64,000 nucleotides of DNA. Origin: Isoetes taiwanensis (Eukaryota; Streptophyta; Lycopodiopsida; Isoetales; Isoetaceae). Shown piece after piece: positions 35,323 through 46,984 of this stretch (positions within the stretch are counted from its first letter, which is position 1; every line of letters starts with the position of its first letter). Location: positions 3,580,563 through 3,644,562 of the forward strand of contig JAJEKV010000020.1 of the NCBI GenBank assembly GCA_021234155.1. Direction: 5' to 3'. The position numbers were made by a program, and so were the translations under genes. Under the pieces are notes generated by a model. That model saw nothing but the letters and a program-made list of their open reading frames with translations. It ran no database searches and was not told the DNA's origin.

Positions 35323-37007
35323 TCATTTGTTGATCGTGAGTGAAACTGGGATGAGGGAAGGTCTATATGCAATACCAAAGCTATAATAATGCTCTCCTGG
35401 ACTGTTGATTCTGTTCCAACTCTGGTTCCTTAAATTGCACACTATAACTGGAACAGACATGGTCCCACATGGAAAATAGTTGGTTCCTCCCACACACATT
35501 ACATTGCCTTCCACTATTCCAACTCTGACTGCAGCAACCTTGGAAACATGGTCCTCATGCACTTCCCAAACACCCATGCCAGTAACAATATTATAAGCAG
35601 AATAGGTGTCCAACCCCGAGGTGCTTCCTAAGTACAAGGAACCCTTGTGCCTCAACAAGCAAAAGCCTTGCCAAGGTGGAAGCAGCAGCAAACGCATTGC
35701 AGAATCTTGAGGTAGGATTTCTACAGCTTCAGGAGGTAATACTTCATCCTCAGAAGGTAGAATATCTGATAGTTCAATTTTGTTGCTCTCAAGTACAGTA
35801 ATCCACTCTTCATGATGCAGACCAAAGTCTACAAGTTCTCTCCCTGGCCTATCACTCTCTCTGTCGTATTCTTCGTCATTTTCTCGGTTGTATTCTTCAT
35901 ATTCTAATGTATCAGACCAGACATTAGCAACAGAATCATAAACATGATAAACATAATCGTAGTCGCATTCGCGCCATACACCTGTAATAGCAAGCCTGTA
36001 TGCACCTGAAATACAATCCAGTAATTCCATCTTCACCTGGACTCCGCATCTATTCATATGTAAATGACTCCACAACCTGACTAACGTGCTCTTAAGAGGT
36101 GGCAGCCGGAACCATTCCCTTATCAAAGGATTGCCCACCACGAGGGCAAAAATTGAAGGACATTCTGCCACTAGTCTAGCACACACCAACCCCTAAGAGG
36201 CGTGGGATAGTCTTACCCTGGATTGGGGGATCCCGGAGGTGTGATCCTAGAGGACGGGATCCCCGAGGACGTGTGATCCCGGAGGACAGAATACCCCTTA
36301 CTGCGCAGTAAGTGTGCATATTTTTTGGCCCTTGAAAGAAAAAATGGGGCAGATTTCGTGTGGGATTTTCTCCCTTGATCTGCAACCAAATCGAATGGGG
36401 TCAGTTCGAGGATGGTCGGAATGGGCTGGATCAGAGGCACAGGTAGGAGCAAAGGAGGAATCGAAGCGAGCGCCGCTGTAATCAGCAAGCTTCAATCCGG
36501 CCAAAAATCAGCCCTAAACTGCGCAGTAACCCATTAACTGCGCAGTTGACTGTGTGATCCCGGAGGACAGGATCTTTTCTGATGGTGATCCCGGAGGACG
36601 GGATCGCCACCTCCGGGATCCCCCAATCCAGGGTAAGACTATCCCACGCCCCCCTGAGATGAAGCCACAACCTGAATGTCTGGGCTTATAGGAGAGAACC
36701 TGGATATACCCCTAACAGAAGTCCACAAATCTGTCCATGAAGGATTTTCCTCCCCCGTCTTAAAGCAACTTAGCAAAACCCATGAGTCCTCATCATGCTG
36801 CCACTTCTGCCTGAATCTGGAGGAGCTAATGAAAGAATGCCATGCCTTGCAGACACTCAAACATCTGAAGAGGCTCCTTACGTCGAGAGCTAGAAGTATA
36901 TTTTCCAATAAATCCTCGAAAATCACTGATCTCAGGTTATCCATTTCCACATTTGAAAACAGTCCCTTGTTCCTCTTCATCCCAATCTCTTCTGCAGAAC
37001 TAGCCAT
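35323..37007 (-). CDS. F-box/kelch-type protein gene, interrupted by a 456-bp element
   Basis: The N-terminal part (37007-36651) begins MASSAEEIGMKRNKGLFSNV and holds an F-box, LRSVIFEDLLENILLALDVR then SLFRCLSVCKAWHSFISSSR (residues about 24-66). The C-terminal part (36189-35323) begins LVCARLVAECPSIFALVVGN and carries the kelch-like region PLIREWFRLPPL and onward to a stop. Joining the parts through one copy of the CCCCT duplication gives SSQGLVCARL in frame and 407 aa in total, a usual length. F-box proteins select substrates for SCF ubiquitin ligases. The break falls in the VVASSxGLVC segment, which is continuous in this family, so it is an insertion and not an ancestral intron. An upstream in-frame ATG (37020-37022) is possible. 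Function depends on splicing of the insert. Confidence 0.75.
36190..36655. mobile_element. Non-autonomous inverted-repeat DNA element inside the F-box gene
   Basis: The left arm 36199-36241 and right arm 36609-36651 are perfect or near-perfect inverse copies of about 43 bp, beginning GGCGTGGGATAGTCTTACCC. CCCCT flanks the element at 36190-36194 and 36651-36655, a likely 5-bp target duplication. Inside each arm lie GTGATCCCGGAGGACGGGAT repeats and the palindrome ACTGCGCAGT (three copies). No transposase frame. The left end has a short extra AAGA, so the exact element boundary is uncertain by a few bases. Superfamily not assigned. Confidence 0.85.
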
Positions 37008-37099
37008 GACCTGCCTAATCATATCTACTGCATGTACCACAGAGATTTTGTGATCTTTGTAATTACAACACTCAAGATTTAAGAAATGCGTCAAAAAGA

Positions 37100-39970
37100 A
37101 AGACCTTAAAACTCAGAGCTCTTGTTGTCGCGAGATGCCTCATAGCCGGAACGATCCATAGTGCAGAAGCCCCCCCCTGCAAACAAGACCTAAAGGCGAA
37201 ATGCTTCCCGCCATGGCAACGGAAATCTAGATCCTTGCTTACGTATATGAGAATTTCCTTCTACTTGCAATTCTGTTATGGAAAATGTGCCGCCTTTATA
37301 CATTCCTCTAAGGAATTGTTTCGTTACAAAAGTTTGTAACATTCCTGTAACGAATTGTTTAGTGTTGTTTATAGTTGTCAAAAAAAAATTGTTAAGTAGG
37401 GTTAAAAAATAGAATCTTCCAAATTCTAGACGATCCCTCCCACCTTAGTGAATGTTTGCCCACTCTACGAATGCAATTGGAGCGATGTTCCCCAAGATTT
37501 TCTTGATATGAAGCTTGAAGGAAACTGCATTCGTCAGTACCGGTTCAAAATATTTTTTGCTATGGTTTACTATCCTTGTTCGTCGAGGTATTTCAACTTT
37601 GGATACAGGGGCAAAATCTACAATTCAAGCTTTACCTCGAAAGCAGTAGTTAGCTTCTCGATGTATTTTGGTACAAAGTGTTCTTTATGTGCATTATACT
37701 CCTATATTAATTTTATATTGCTTGATCGAAAATAGGGTATCTTCTGTAGGTAAATATACTTATATGTTTACTGCATGCTTTACATGATCTTGGTAAGCGA
37801 CATCAAAACATTGGGCACGTGGTAATACTTGCTGCTAAATGTATTTAAAACATGTGATTAAATATCATTTTTATTCAGATCCCTGCGAACAGAACAGAAG
37901 CTTATTTACAAAGGCAAAAATTTGGTAATCAAAGCTTTTTGTCTAAGTTTTAAAGTTATACCGACAAGACTTGCCATTGGATAGATGTCACAGACCTTTG
38001 ACTTCCTCCTCTGTGAATTGAAGAATATTACCTACCAAAGGAAGCACATCATTAAGAATTTCGAGATGATCATATAATTGGACCAACCGCTCATCCCATT
38101 GCTGCATAGGAATATATCCAAGAGTAGGATGTGATCGATATAATATTTTGCACCAAAAGGTCCAAGGCTCACGTAGCAGCAATTCAAACATTTGCTTTTG
38201 ATGCTCAACAACAAAGCGTGCCTTTATGCATTTCAACACGGACTTATACTTTTTGATGGCATACTGACAATGAAGCTTGTACTATTGAGAATCCTGTTTG
38301 CTCTAATAGTGAGTCCTGTTTGTTTAAAATGAATAAACTTGTAATTTATACTGAGATACGTTATGTTTGAGCACTCTCGAACATGTATCTACACATATAT
38401 AATCAAGCTTCTTATTTTTCTTTTTCTTTTTTTGTTCTCTCCTCATTTTTTCTCTGCCGCAATCTATATCACTATTGAAAAGCCACGTTTTCGGTGAGAT
38501 GGTTGAGGAGATCTCCACCGTATATGTTGGCAGTGCCATAGCCACACTGCCATAGCCACAACTCGTGCTTTTGCTTCTGGCAGAGGATCAAACGACACCA
38601 TAGCATTTATACTTGCCAAAGGAATCGACACAATTTTTAAGTATTTGTGCAAAGAGCCAGTGTCGATGTTAGTCTTTCCTTGAAAAAACAGAGCAAAACT
38701 CCTTTTTTTGCTTTTTGTGTATTGTGGAAAGCTAATTTACCTCCAATCCATTTGGGCTTCGTTCGTGGCTCGATATGTTGAAGCTGAGGCTAAAGCAGCG
38801 ACGGCGGGTTGAGCAGAGCAAAGCAAAAGGAAAATGACTATGGTATTTTTTTCACCATCAGGGCATAGTCCTTCTTCTGTATGAAGAACACGCCATCTTC
38901 TGCTTCATTCTGCTTCCTTGTGAAGGTTGCATTTACTTACAGGATTGAGTTCAATTTAGTTAAAGTATTTTGATTGAGTTCAGTTTTGTTAAAGTTGAAG
39001 GCATCGCGCGGCCTTCTGAGGACATGCCTTCTAAGTCTTCTGCTTTCATTTACACAAAAGCAAAAAAGTTTTGTATTGATTTTTCTCCTGCTCTGATGTC
39101 TCTGGCTAATTTACAGCAGAAGGTGGCATGCTGCATGCTGCCACTCTTGACAAGCCAACTTTGTGGGCCATGGTATTTATGCTTAAAGCTTAAAATTACT
39201 AAAGCTTTCTGCTCGTCCTGCACCACCCACAAAGGGCTTCGGGAGCTAGAAAAAAATTGGTAAGCATTCTTCTTCCCTTGTTAGAATCGGACAATTGCTT
39301 AGCATAGGCCCTGACCCGGGCAACACTTAGGCTGCAGATGTAGCCAGGGCCACTCCATCACTCCATGCATGGCAGTCCTGTGCAACCTCAGACTCTTCGC
39401 TGGAACTAGGCATGCTCCAAATCTTCCATGGAAGCAAATCGATGGCTGCTAATCTTCAAGCAAACTCTGAGGACCTGTGCACGTTACAGCAGAAGCCGCC
39501 CTACAGATGCTCCTGCAAAATATGGTGCAGAAGGTATGGATTATAATTTACTGCAGGATTTGCAGGCCGTGGATGAATTTCTGCATTCCAGCATCATTGT
39601 CCATCATCAGGGGTCGAATTCAAGGGACAAATTTACCCATTGAAAAAACCCAATTTTTTTCACATAAAATGCATTGTCGCTATGGTGTTGTGGCTATGAC
39701 AGATTGCTAGAAGCAAGCAGGGCATCATATCCGACTAGTCTTTCCTTTCTTCGGTATGGTTTTCTGATGAAGTTATTTATATTAGAATGTATCTGCTAGG
39801 GATTGAAACCGCCAGAATGCCAACTATGCCAACAGATTCGCATCAGAACATTTCAGAATAACAGCTATGGTGCATCTAATAATCGCCTTAGGCTTCTTAA
39901 TCAGTACCTCGTCCAATCTTACTCTTTAAAATGTGATTTCAAAGAAAAATTTGTAACTTATTCACCTTGG
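37100..39970. other. No recognised gene
   Basis: Several modest frames (37448-37735 plus; 37988-38239 minus, reading EPWTFWCKILYRSHPTLGYI) match nothing I know. 37130-37380 is the likely upstream region of the F-box gene. Confidence 0.35.
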
Positions 39971-40254
39971 TAGAATACCGCCGCGATAAGTTTCTTGTAA
40001 CTACTATCTATTTCACAGGCATGTGATTAACTTCTTTGGATGGACGAAGAATAGGAATGGACATTAATACATTTATTTGATAATATTAGTAATGGACATT
40101 AATTAGAATATTGACATACCAAATGCATGATCAATTTGATAGATATACAAGTTATGTTAATAACACAAATTATTCATTACTATATGAAGTGATATATGTT
40201 TTAGGAATGTACATGAATTTCTAAACAATCGCATTTTCATTGTAAGAACGTGAA

Positions 40255-40902
40255 ACAACAAAAGATCTGCAGTGATCGCTCCAATAACATGGCGCGACAT
40301 CACATATTTGAACTGAGAAGTTAGTCCATATATGGTCTAGCAAAGCACTTTGTCTTATTGGTTTGCAAACATGTTGGGTGTACTAAGACATTACATCTTT
40401 AAGCATTCTCGAATATCCATTATCCTTTAACATGTCGATGTTGAAGTCTCCTAATATAGCATACAACAATTTAGATCTTATTTGTTTGATGATATTATGT
40501 ATTATCTTCACAAAATCCTGTTATAGATGAGTTCGGTGGTCTATATATCTTTACAACAGAAATTGCCTTTCCATCGAATTTGTCAACAAAGGAAACAGTG
40601 ATGGATATAAGATTTGTTGAATATACCTCATTCTGCTCAGTGGTCTTGAATCTGAATTTGTTGTACAAGGTTGCAATACTATTCTTATTGAAGTTGTATA
40701 TCCCCATGAAATGTTGCGAATCTATGAACCCATGGACGTGACTTCTCAATTCTTGTACACATATAATGTCAGACGTAATCAATTGGTGGTCTGCACATAT
40801 GTCTGCTTCATATGCCATAGCAGAACAAGTATTCAATGTTGTAATTATAATATTAGGAGCCTTAAATTTTTGCAAATTCGGAATTGTTATTTGCCATGGC
40901 AT
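40255..40902 (-). pseudogene. Endonuclease (EEP-type) domain at the Helitron C terminus
   Basis: Follows the helicase on the same strand. Motifs in order are ITTLNTCSAMAYEADICADH (metal-binding Asn region), SDIICVQELRSHVHG (catalytic Glu), VVKIYRPPNSS, LGDFNIDMLKDNGYSRMLKD (40434-40451 for GDFNID), LLDHIWTN (40320-40343) and YWSDHCRSF (40272-40280 for SDH). These are the conserved blocks of apurinic-type/LINE-like endonucleases. One frameshift near 40495 and one TAG near 40384 break it. C-terminal endonucleases mark the Helentron (Helitron2) branch. Plant Helitrons more usually carry RPA genes. Confidence 0.85.
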
Positions 40903-40929
40903 TTTTTTTTCCTAATCGCTCCATTTCAG

Positions 40930-42785
40930 CATCAACTACTGGGTTTACATTGAAATGACAATGTTGTATGGGATTTGTGAGATACAAAGTGTCCTTGGAC
41001 CTTACTTGCGACAAAGCTGTATATGCCATTCCTCATTTTTTAACTCCTTGTGGATTGATTTCGTATTGCTAATTGCATGGGAAATTGTTCACGCATGATA
41101 TTGTGCTTTTCATTTTTACCAATTTGGCACAGTCTTTTTTGTTTTTTAAGTGGTGTCCATGACTTCTCTACTACTGCAGGTCGCAAATGCTCCAAATTAC
41201 GTCGAACTTTCTCTCATGTGGAAGGTGTTGGGAATTCTACCCACAATATTTCCTTTCTAAGCATCGTACTGTAATACCTTAATATTCCATCTGCGCCATT
41301 AACTAAACCATCTGATAGATCAATATTAGAAGTTAGCTCGACAAGCATACCCAATTTCAGTCTCAATTCTTTATGCAATCCGTATGTCTTGCGAGCATTG
41401 GTTGGCAAACATGCTGTATGTGGACAACCTTTCTGTCGCACATCAGTGGCTGTGAGATTGTAAGAATGCTAGAGCGCTTGTTGTAGGACCTACACATGTA
41501 TGCATCCTTAGATGATATTGCAATACTGAAATAATATAAGACGTTTGCAAGATACCTACTCCTTATGTGCTTGGACATCGTCATATTTTGAGAATAAATA
41601 TGGAAGTGTCAACTTATTATGTGGGCATCTACAACATGCATTATTTATATCTATGTCCGTTTGTACTCCAATACGAATGTGCGACAAGCATTCTGCAAAT
41701 GGTAAATCGTCGCGCTGCCTGACAAGTTCAAAAAGCTCATAGTATCTGAAATTGGACTTCCATAAATGATTGATCCCTGGTATAGAAATAGAATCGAGAC
41801 ATTTTTGGTCCTTATCATCAAGATTATCAAAAACCATCTTGTCAAACAATGGTGGCAATTGATAAAAATCTCCAGAAGTTATGACATCTAGTCCGCCAAA
41901 TGGGATGTTCAATGTACTTTTGATGCTGTGGTGGAAAGATAAAAAATTAATAAAAATGATACATGTCCTCAATAGCACATTACTTACTTAATGAACTATT
42001 ATCTATTGCGTAAGGCATCAATGTATGAAAAGAACACTAGTCCCACCAATGATATCTCATTGACTACGGGCAATTTAACATCTTCATGTTTATTTCTCGT
42101 TACTTGCAGTACTTCACGTACAAGCATTTTGAGGTGTGCACCCATTGTGGCTGTAGGACGAATCTGAAATGCTGAGTGTATTGTGATCTCGTTTATATTC
42201 TTTGCAGCTTTTTCTGTATATGCCATTACAGTAGTTGTTGTTTTCCCGAGTCGTTTGGAAACTGTTGCTGAAAAATACTTTAATCCATCGATCAAGCACT
42301 CAACAAGTCTTGATTTACCGACACCAGCACCTCCAGTCAAAAAAAGTAATATTTGAAAATTGGAATCCGCTCCATGGTGTTCTTCGTTTGGCATCACGGC
42401 AATGTTTGGGATTTTTTATGAAAATCGTTCATTATCGAGATGCTTAAATGAAACTTGAAATGGCAACTCATAACCTACATCAAACTCATCATTCTCTTGG
42501 TGATGATCGAGTGAACCAACTGTATTCTCACTGACCGACATTTCAATGTTTTCCCATTCACCTTCTTTTGTAAAATATAATCTTGAATGTGCTTCTTCAA
42601 TCATTTTTTCATTTCGAATATAAGCAGCATAGCATGTCTCTCCTTCGCATACTAATTCTTTTTCGTTCGTGAATGGTACATGAAGCATCAGTTGCTCATA
42701 TGCCCATGCCTCGATGCCCTTGTCTTTATTAAAGTTAACAAATCAAATAATGGCATCCTTTAATGTGCCAGATTTGTCCCTCTGT
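40930..42785 (-). pseudogene. Helitron Pif1-like helicase region
   Basis: Starts LKDAII..FVNFNKDKGIEA and AYEQLMLHVPFTNEKELVCE. The Walker A motif is LLFLTGGAGVGKSRLVECLI (about 42290-42350), then AYTEKAAKNINEITIHSAFQ. A degenerate Walker B, VNEISLVG, has Asn where Asp is expected. IPFGGLDVITSGDFYQLPPL lies near 41850-41910, LTSNIDLSDGLVNGADGI near 41290-41340, and a much-shifted terminal motif near 40970-41080. The order matches the helicase half of Helitron RepHel proteins, which unwinds DNA during transposition. Multiple frameshifts. Confidence 0.85.
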
Positions 42786-42789
42786 CTTG

Positions 42790-42886
42790 TATTTATAGAA
42801 TAGAATAGTAGTTTTAACGTCACGCCACTAGGCAGCATCCAACTGGACATGTGACCACACACCACACTACATTGCTCGGTTGAGAT
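42790..42886 (-). mobile_element. LINE 3' end with TATTC-type tail, nested in the Helitron
   Basis: On the minus strand: GTGTGTGGTCACATGTCCAG, TTGGATGCTGCCTAGTGGCG, TGACGTTAAAAC, then a TATTC-repeat tail. It matches 46990-47080 and 25616-25665. It interrupts the helicase coding region between 42785 and 43205. Confidence 0.75.
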
Positions 42887-43208
42887 TGACGTGGTCTATG
42901 GTATATGCGATAAAGCCTGGAAAGGTTGAGGCTCATGAAGGATCCGCCCTTTTGGTGTGTTGGTTATCACTAGAGGTACTAGTGCGTAACATTTGGTATC
43001 AGAGCCAAGGTTCGATTCCTTATGGCAACATTGGTATGTCCCACATGCTTGAGGGCAAGCATCTCGAGGAAGAGGAGGAATTGATATGGTCTATGGGGTA
43101 TGGGATAATGCCTAGAAAGGTTAGAACCTATTGGATAATGATTTCTTTGAAGGATCCGCCTTTTTGTTGTGTTTGTTATCACTAGAGGTACTAGTGCATA
43201 ACAGAGAT
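42882..43208 (+). mobile_element. Complete TRIM retroelement with 5-bp target duplication
   Basis: LTRs at 42887-42991 (105 bp) and 43082-43203 (122 bp), each starting TG and ending ACA. A primer binding site TGGTATCAGAGCC (42994-43006), complementary to plant initiator Met tRNA, sits directly after the first LTR. The polypurine tract GAGGAAGAGGAGGAAT lies directly before the second. GAGAT flanks both sides (42882-42886, 43204-43208). The internal part of 90 bp is non-coding, so movement must be in trans. The second LTR has an extra block of about 15 bp. Orientation is plus, opposite to the Helitron host. Confidence 0.92.
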
Positions 43209-43325
43209 ACATATCTCTTAGGAATGGGTTAATGCATTTTCTATTTTACGAATTCTTTCTACAACATGGTCATTATTCTCTTCACATGTTCTCATCACCT
43301 TTGTCATTGTTGTAGATATTTCAGT

Positions 43326-44960
43326 TTATGGGCTAGTGATGTATGATAAATAGTATGTGGCAACAACATATGCATTGAAGATATACTGGAAATTAATGTT
43401 TGCCCTCCATAGTAGTGCAATCTCCAAGCTGAAATTGTTTTCCTTGCAATGTTTAACTCTTCTCTTCAGGAAAACTGTAAGACCTTTTAAACGGTACGAA
43501 AGCACTCTAAAATACTGAATTTCTGTCAATTGCAGATCGTGCAACATGTCGTCGTACTCTTTGTTACTATCTTTCCAGTTTGCTTTGAGCCACAACTTCA
43601 ACTTTTGCTTGCACTATACTAACGATCCCAATTCATTGCCAGGATAGTTATACGGTTCCAAAATACGTGTTTTCATCATTGGTGGTTTTGGAATTTGAAA
43701 TCTACAATCCACATTCTTCTTTTTCTTGCACGAACGAACATGCCTAGGCACTTGCATTTGCCGCAATTCCGTTGGTAATTGATTGGTGTCTGTTGTAATA
43801 AAGCTGTCGACGAAATGAATTATCTCATCGTACGATGCGTATGGGTATTGTGGAGCTCCATTGATCCACAAAATCATATGATCATGAGGACTTCTCCCAT
43901 GTTGAAATTGTGTAATACATACGAAATCCACTACACCACTCGCCAACATAGATTGCTCATGAAGAATCAACTTCAGTCCAGTTATCCTATTTGCATAGTA
44001 CCTCGTACAAGTTAGAGGATCAACTCTAATAAGTTCGAGTATCAATCGTTTCTCGGTCCATTGCTGTTCATTTGCCTTTTCTATTATATCAGGATTTAAA
44101 AACTAGGTCCGGCAAATTCGTTTCAGCCATACTAAATGTTGCAAATATAGTAGATGGACCTATTTCCCGAATCATTCCCATTGCATCCTTCTTCACAGCT
44201 TCTAATTTTTAAGGTGATGAACGTATTGACTTCAAATCAGTATACTCCATATTTGTTTTGCAAACTTCTTTCAGTTTCTTTGAATCCATGGCATCTATTG
44301 CTGTTAGATTGAAATTACTTCGTCTACCACATCGTATGCGAAAGTTTGTCTAATCACTGACAAATTATAATTCTTCTTTTACTAATTTGAAAAATATGTT
44401 TGATGCAGACCTTGCAAAACATCGATCTGCATTCATTAACTCCCAATGACATATTTGTTTGTAAGTAATCACCACCAAACAATTCTGGAAAACACATTTC
44501 TTCTGCATGTGGAATAGCATACAAATCTAGAGGATGAGATCCTTCGCCAGGAGCTACAGCGACAATTTTATCTTTGTAATCTCTTATCATCTCAGGAGTT
44601 ACATTCTAGACTAAAGTGTCTCCCTCGTGTCTGTTACTGTTCTGGTCCACACCATCGTCAACTGCATCAATATCGATGACATCGATTTTGCTTCTAAGAA
44701 GAACAATCCATTCATCAATAATTTTAATGTTTGCTGCCCTGTGTAAGTTGCTATTATGTAAGGAGCTCAATGCTGACATAACAACAAATGGTCTAACTAG
44801 ACCTTCCATGTGTACATTTGCATCAGACATTCTCCTTTTCAATTGCAACCTTATCATTATCATGTAGACGTGGTAATGCAACTTGAGTTCCCTCGATATC
44901 CGCAGCAACATGTATTAGACCACCGCGTAACTGTTGTTGACCAATTCTATTGTCTGATAA
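43326..44960 (-). pseudogene. Helitron Rep (HUH) region with upstream DUF6570-like part
   Basis: Begins with ADIEGTQVALPRLHDNDKVA and GLVRPFVVMSALSSLHNSNL, like the segment that precedes Rep in Helitron proteins. KIVAVAPGEGSHPLDLYAIP and AEEMCFPELFGG follow, then the Helitron_like_N domain: DPLTCTRYYANRITGLKLIL, then FQHGRSPHDHMILWINGAPQ, whose H-D-H is the HUH metal-binding motif. It continues with VRSCKKKKNVDCRFQIPKPP and LLWRANINFQYIFNAYVVAT. HUH endonucleases nick DNA to start rolling-circle transposition. At least one stop and several frame changes occur near 44.1-44.6 kb. Confidence 0.85.
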
Positions 44961-44999
44961 CGATATTAGAGCAAACAGGATTCTCAATGATACGAGTCA

Positions 45000-45830
45000 A
45001 TTTTCCAATTCTGATAACAGGGAGCCAACAATTGTTTCCAGTCTAACACCAGCCACTGTCCAACTTAAAAAGATGGTATGGTGGTACATATGCTTAAGAA
45101 TGCTGCAGATGTGGCCTGATTTGCTTGCACGCCCTCGTGTTGCATTTGGCAAAAGAGAAAATGTGCTTCTTGCATATTCTAGAAATAAACTCCAATTATT
45201 GTACTCCATAATACAACATCAAGAGTGATTGCTCTGTCAAATACTTGCCATGCATCTTTAAGAAAACCATGTTTAGAGTATATATCCATAAGATACCTCC
45301 AATGTATAGGGTACTTCCAATGTTTAGAGTACCTCCATACTGTAATCAATATTTAGAATGTCAGCATGGATTCACTTTCCAATCTCTGGGCATGTGGTGG
45401 CGGTGCATACGCTTAGGATGTTGATATAAGTAACTTTATCTAACTTCAAATTTGAGCACGCATCTGTCCATAATCTCAATAACACCTTTGGTAATTTCAG
45501 ACTGAGGATATGCCACAATTATTGTATTCCATGAAACAATGTCTCTCGAGGGCAATGCTTCAAACAAGTGATAGGCATCCTCAGTCCTTCCACACTTGGC
45601 ACACACGTCAATAAGTGCATTACCTACAAAGTCTTCAGACTGGTATCCAGTCTTTATGATGGTAGCATGAATCCACTTTCCCTGTCCTAAAACTAAAATA
45701 GCAATACAAGCACTTAGAATGTAGACAAAGATCCTTGTATGGTCTGACACCCTCAAGTTGCATCTGCTTAAAAAGTTGAAGTGCACCTGCGATTATGATT
45801 GTCCATGTGAAAATACTACGCATATGTAGC
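45000..45830 (-). pseudogene. Pentatricopeptide-repeat (PLS-type) pseudogene
   Basis: Minus-strand reading gives ALQLFKQMQLEGVRP, then FVYILSACIAILVLGQGKWI, HATIIKTGYQSEDFVGNALI, CAKCGRTEDAYHLFEALPSR and DIVSWNTIIVAYPQ, standard plant PLS repeats. After a shift it continues ACT...IGKWIHADI, then LKDAWQVFDRAITLDVVLWS and LFCQMQHEGVQANQATSAAF near 45060-45200. At least three frameshifts. PPR proteins process organellar transcripts. Its low-coordinate edge abuts the truncated 5' side of the Helitron. Confidence 0.75.
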
Positions 45831-45839
45831 CTATCAAAA

Positions 45840-46980
45840 ATATATATCGCATCATATATGAATCTGTTTAATCTTCTTCGAAGTGCTTAATTAATTTGAT
45901 ACAACATTCCAATAAATATATATAATTTTCTAAATATGCCCATGTTCCACACCGGCCAGACAGCTCCGAAACAATCAAAGCCTCCTGCAGTTGTTCCTTT
46001 TGAATTACGTCTTGAGACTTTGCCTGTGAGTTTTTTCGATGTCCATACCTTAAAGTCTCTTGTCTCTAAAGCGAAAAAACACCCAACAGACCGAAATGTG
46101 ACGAATATTTCCATGAAGATCAAATAATAGTTCAGTCGATTGTGCCAAGTAAATCATTATAGCAATTATCACCGGTTACAAAATCCACCCAAATTGCATG
46201 TACTTATGGCTAATTTTCCACTTCGGATTACAAACAAAAAATCCATTGTATTAGTTATATACAATGATTGTAGAAGGGTTGATCTAGAGAGAATTTAAAA
46301 TTCAAAAGAAAGAGAAGGCAACCTCTGTCGAGATTGGCACCAGCTCAGAGATACACACACAAAGTTTCCTACACACCTTTTCCCTGCCTCTGTTTATAGA
46401 TATTGAAGATTCTAGCCCAAATTTAAATACCGGAGCTCTGTGTCATATAATTATCGTCTTAAGCAAAGCACAACAATCCATAAATTCCTATTGGTTTTCT
46501 GATTGATTGAATGTACGGACAGGTAACACCTGCAGGAGAGCTTGTGTCCAGTTTCTCAGCCTGAATACTTTTGAAAGGTTTAAAACTCCAGAACTATCTC
46601 AGGCACTACCAAGGAACCAAGGAAAGGGATTTCCACCTTCCACCTGGCTCCCATACAATCCTCACCCTCTAACCGTCACTAACTTTCACTAGAAGCCAAA
46701 AAGTCCACAGCCATCCAAGAGGAATGTTCTAAATTATTCTAACATTCGAGCCATCTATATGTCACTCCCCCATCATCTCAAGGGTTGCTCCCTATGGGCT
46801 ACCCAAAAAACAATTTAATTCATTTCAATTTATCCAATTTTATCAATTGCTTAATCCTTCTGAACCGTGAAAATTCTAATGCTCTACAAATGAATATATC
46901 TTAGCATATTTTACTTCATAATTTAGAGAAATGCATATGTTGCATTGTAGAATCGCACTCTGAATTGTTGGGTGTCAAAA
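45840..46980. other. No recognised gene apart from a retroposon end
   Basis: 46782-46810 (GGGTTGCTCCCTATGGGCTA, then CCCAAAAAA) is an ending of the hairpin/A-tail family. The rest is unassigned. Confidence 0.4.
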
Positions 46981-46984
46981 CCCA

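Larger units (their letters stand above)
39978..44990 (-). mobile_element. Decayed Helitron encoding Rep, Pif1-like helicase and endonuclease
   Basis: Read right to left, one ordered series of domains spans 5 kb, as detailed in the four entries below. It is truncated on the right, where PPR sequence begins at about 45000. On the left, 39978-39999 match the subterminal 22 bp of the Helitron end at 12171, but the hairpin's second arm is missing. Frameshifts and stops are frequent, so it is not autonomous now. A LINE tail (42790-42886) and a TRIM (42887-43203) are nested in it. Confidence 0.85.

Noticed and set aside
36190-36655. Ordinary ancestral intron of the F-box gene
   Set aside because: The break lies in a motif continuous in the family, and the insert has long inverted arms and flanking CCCCT duplications.
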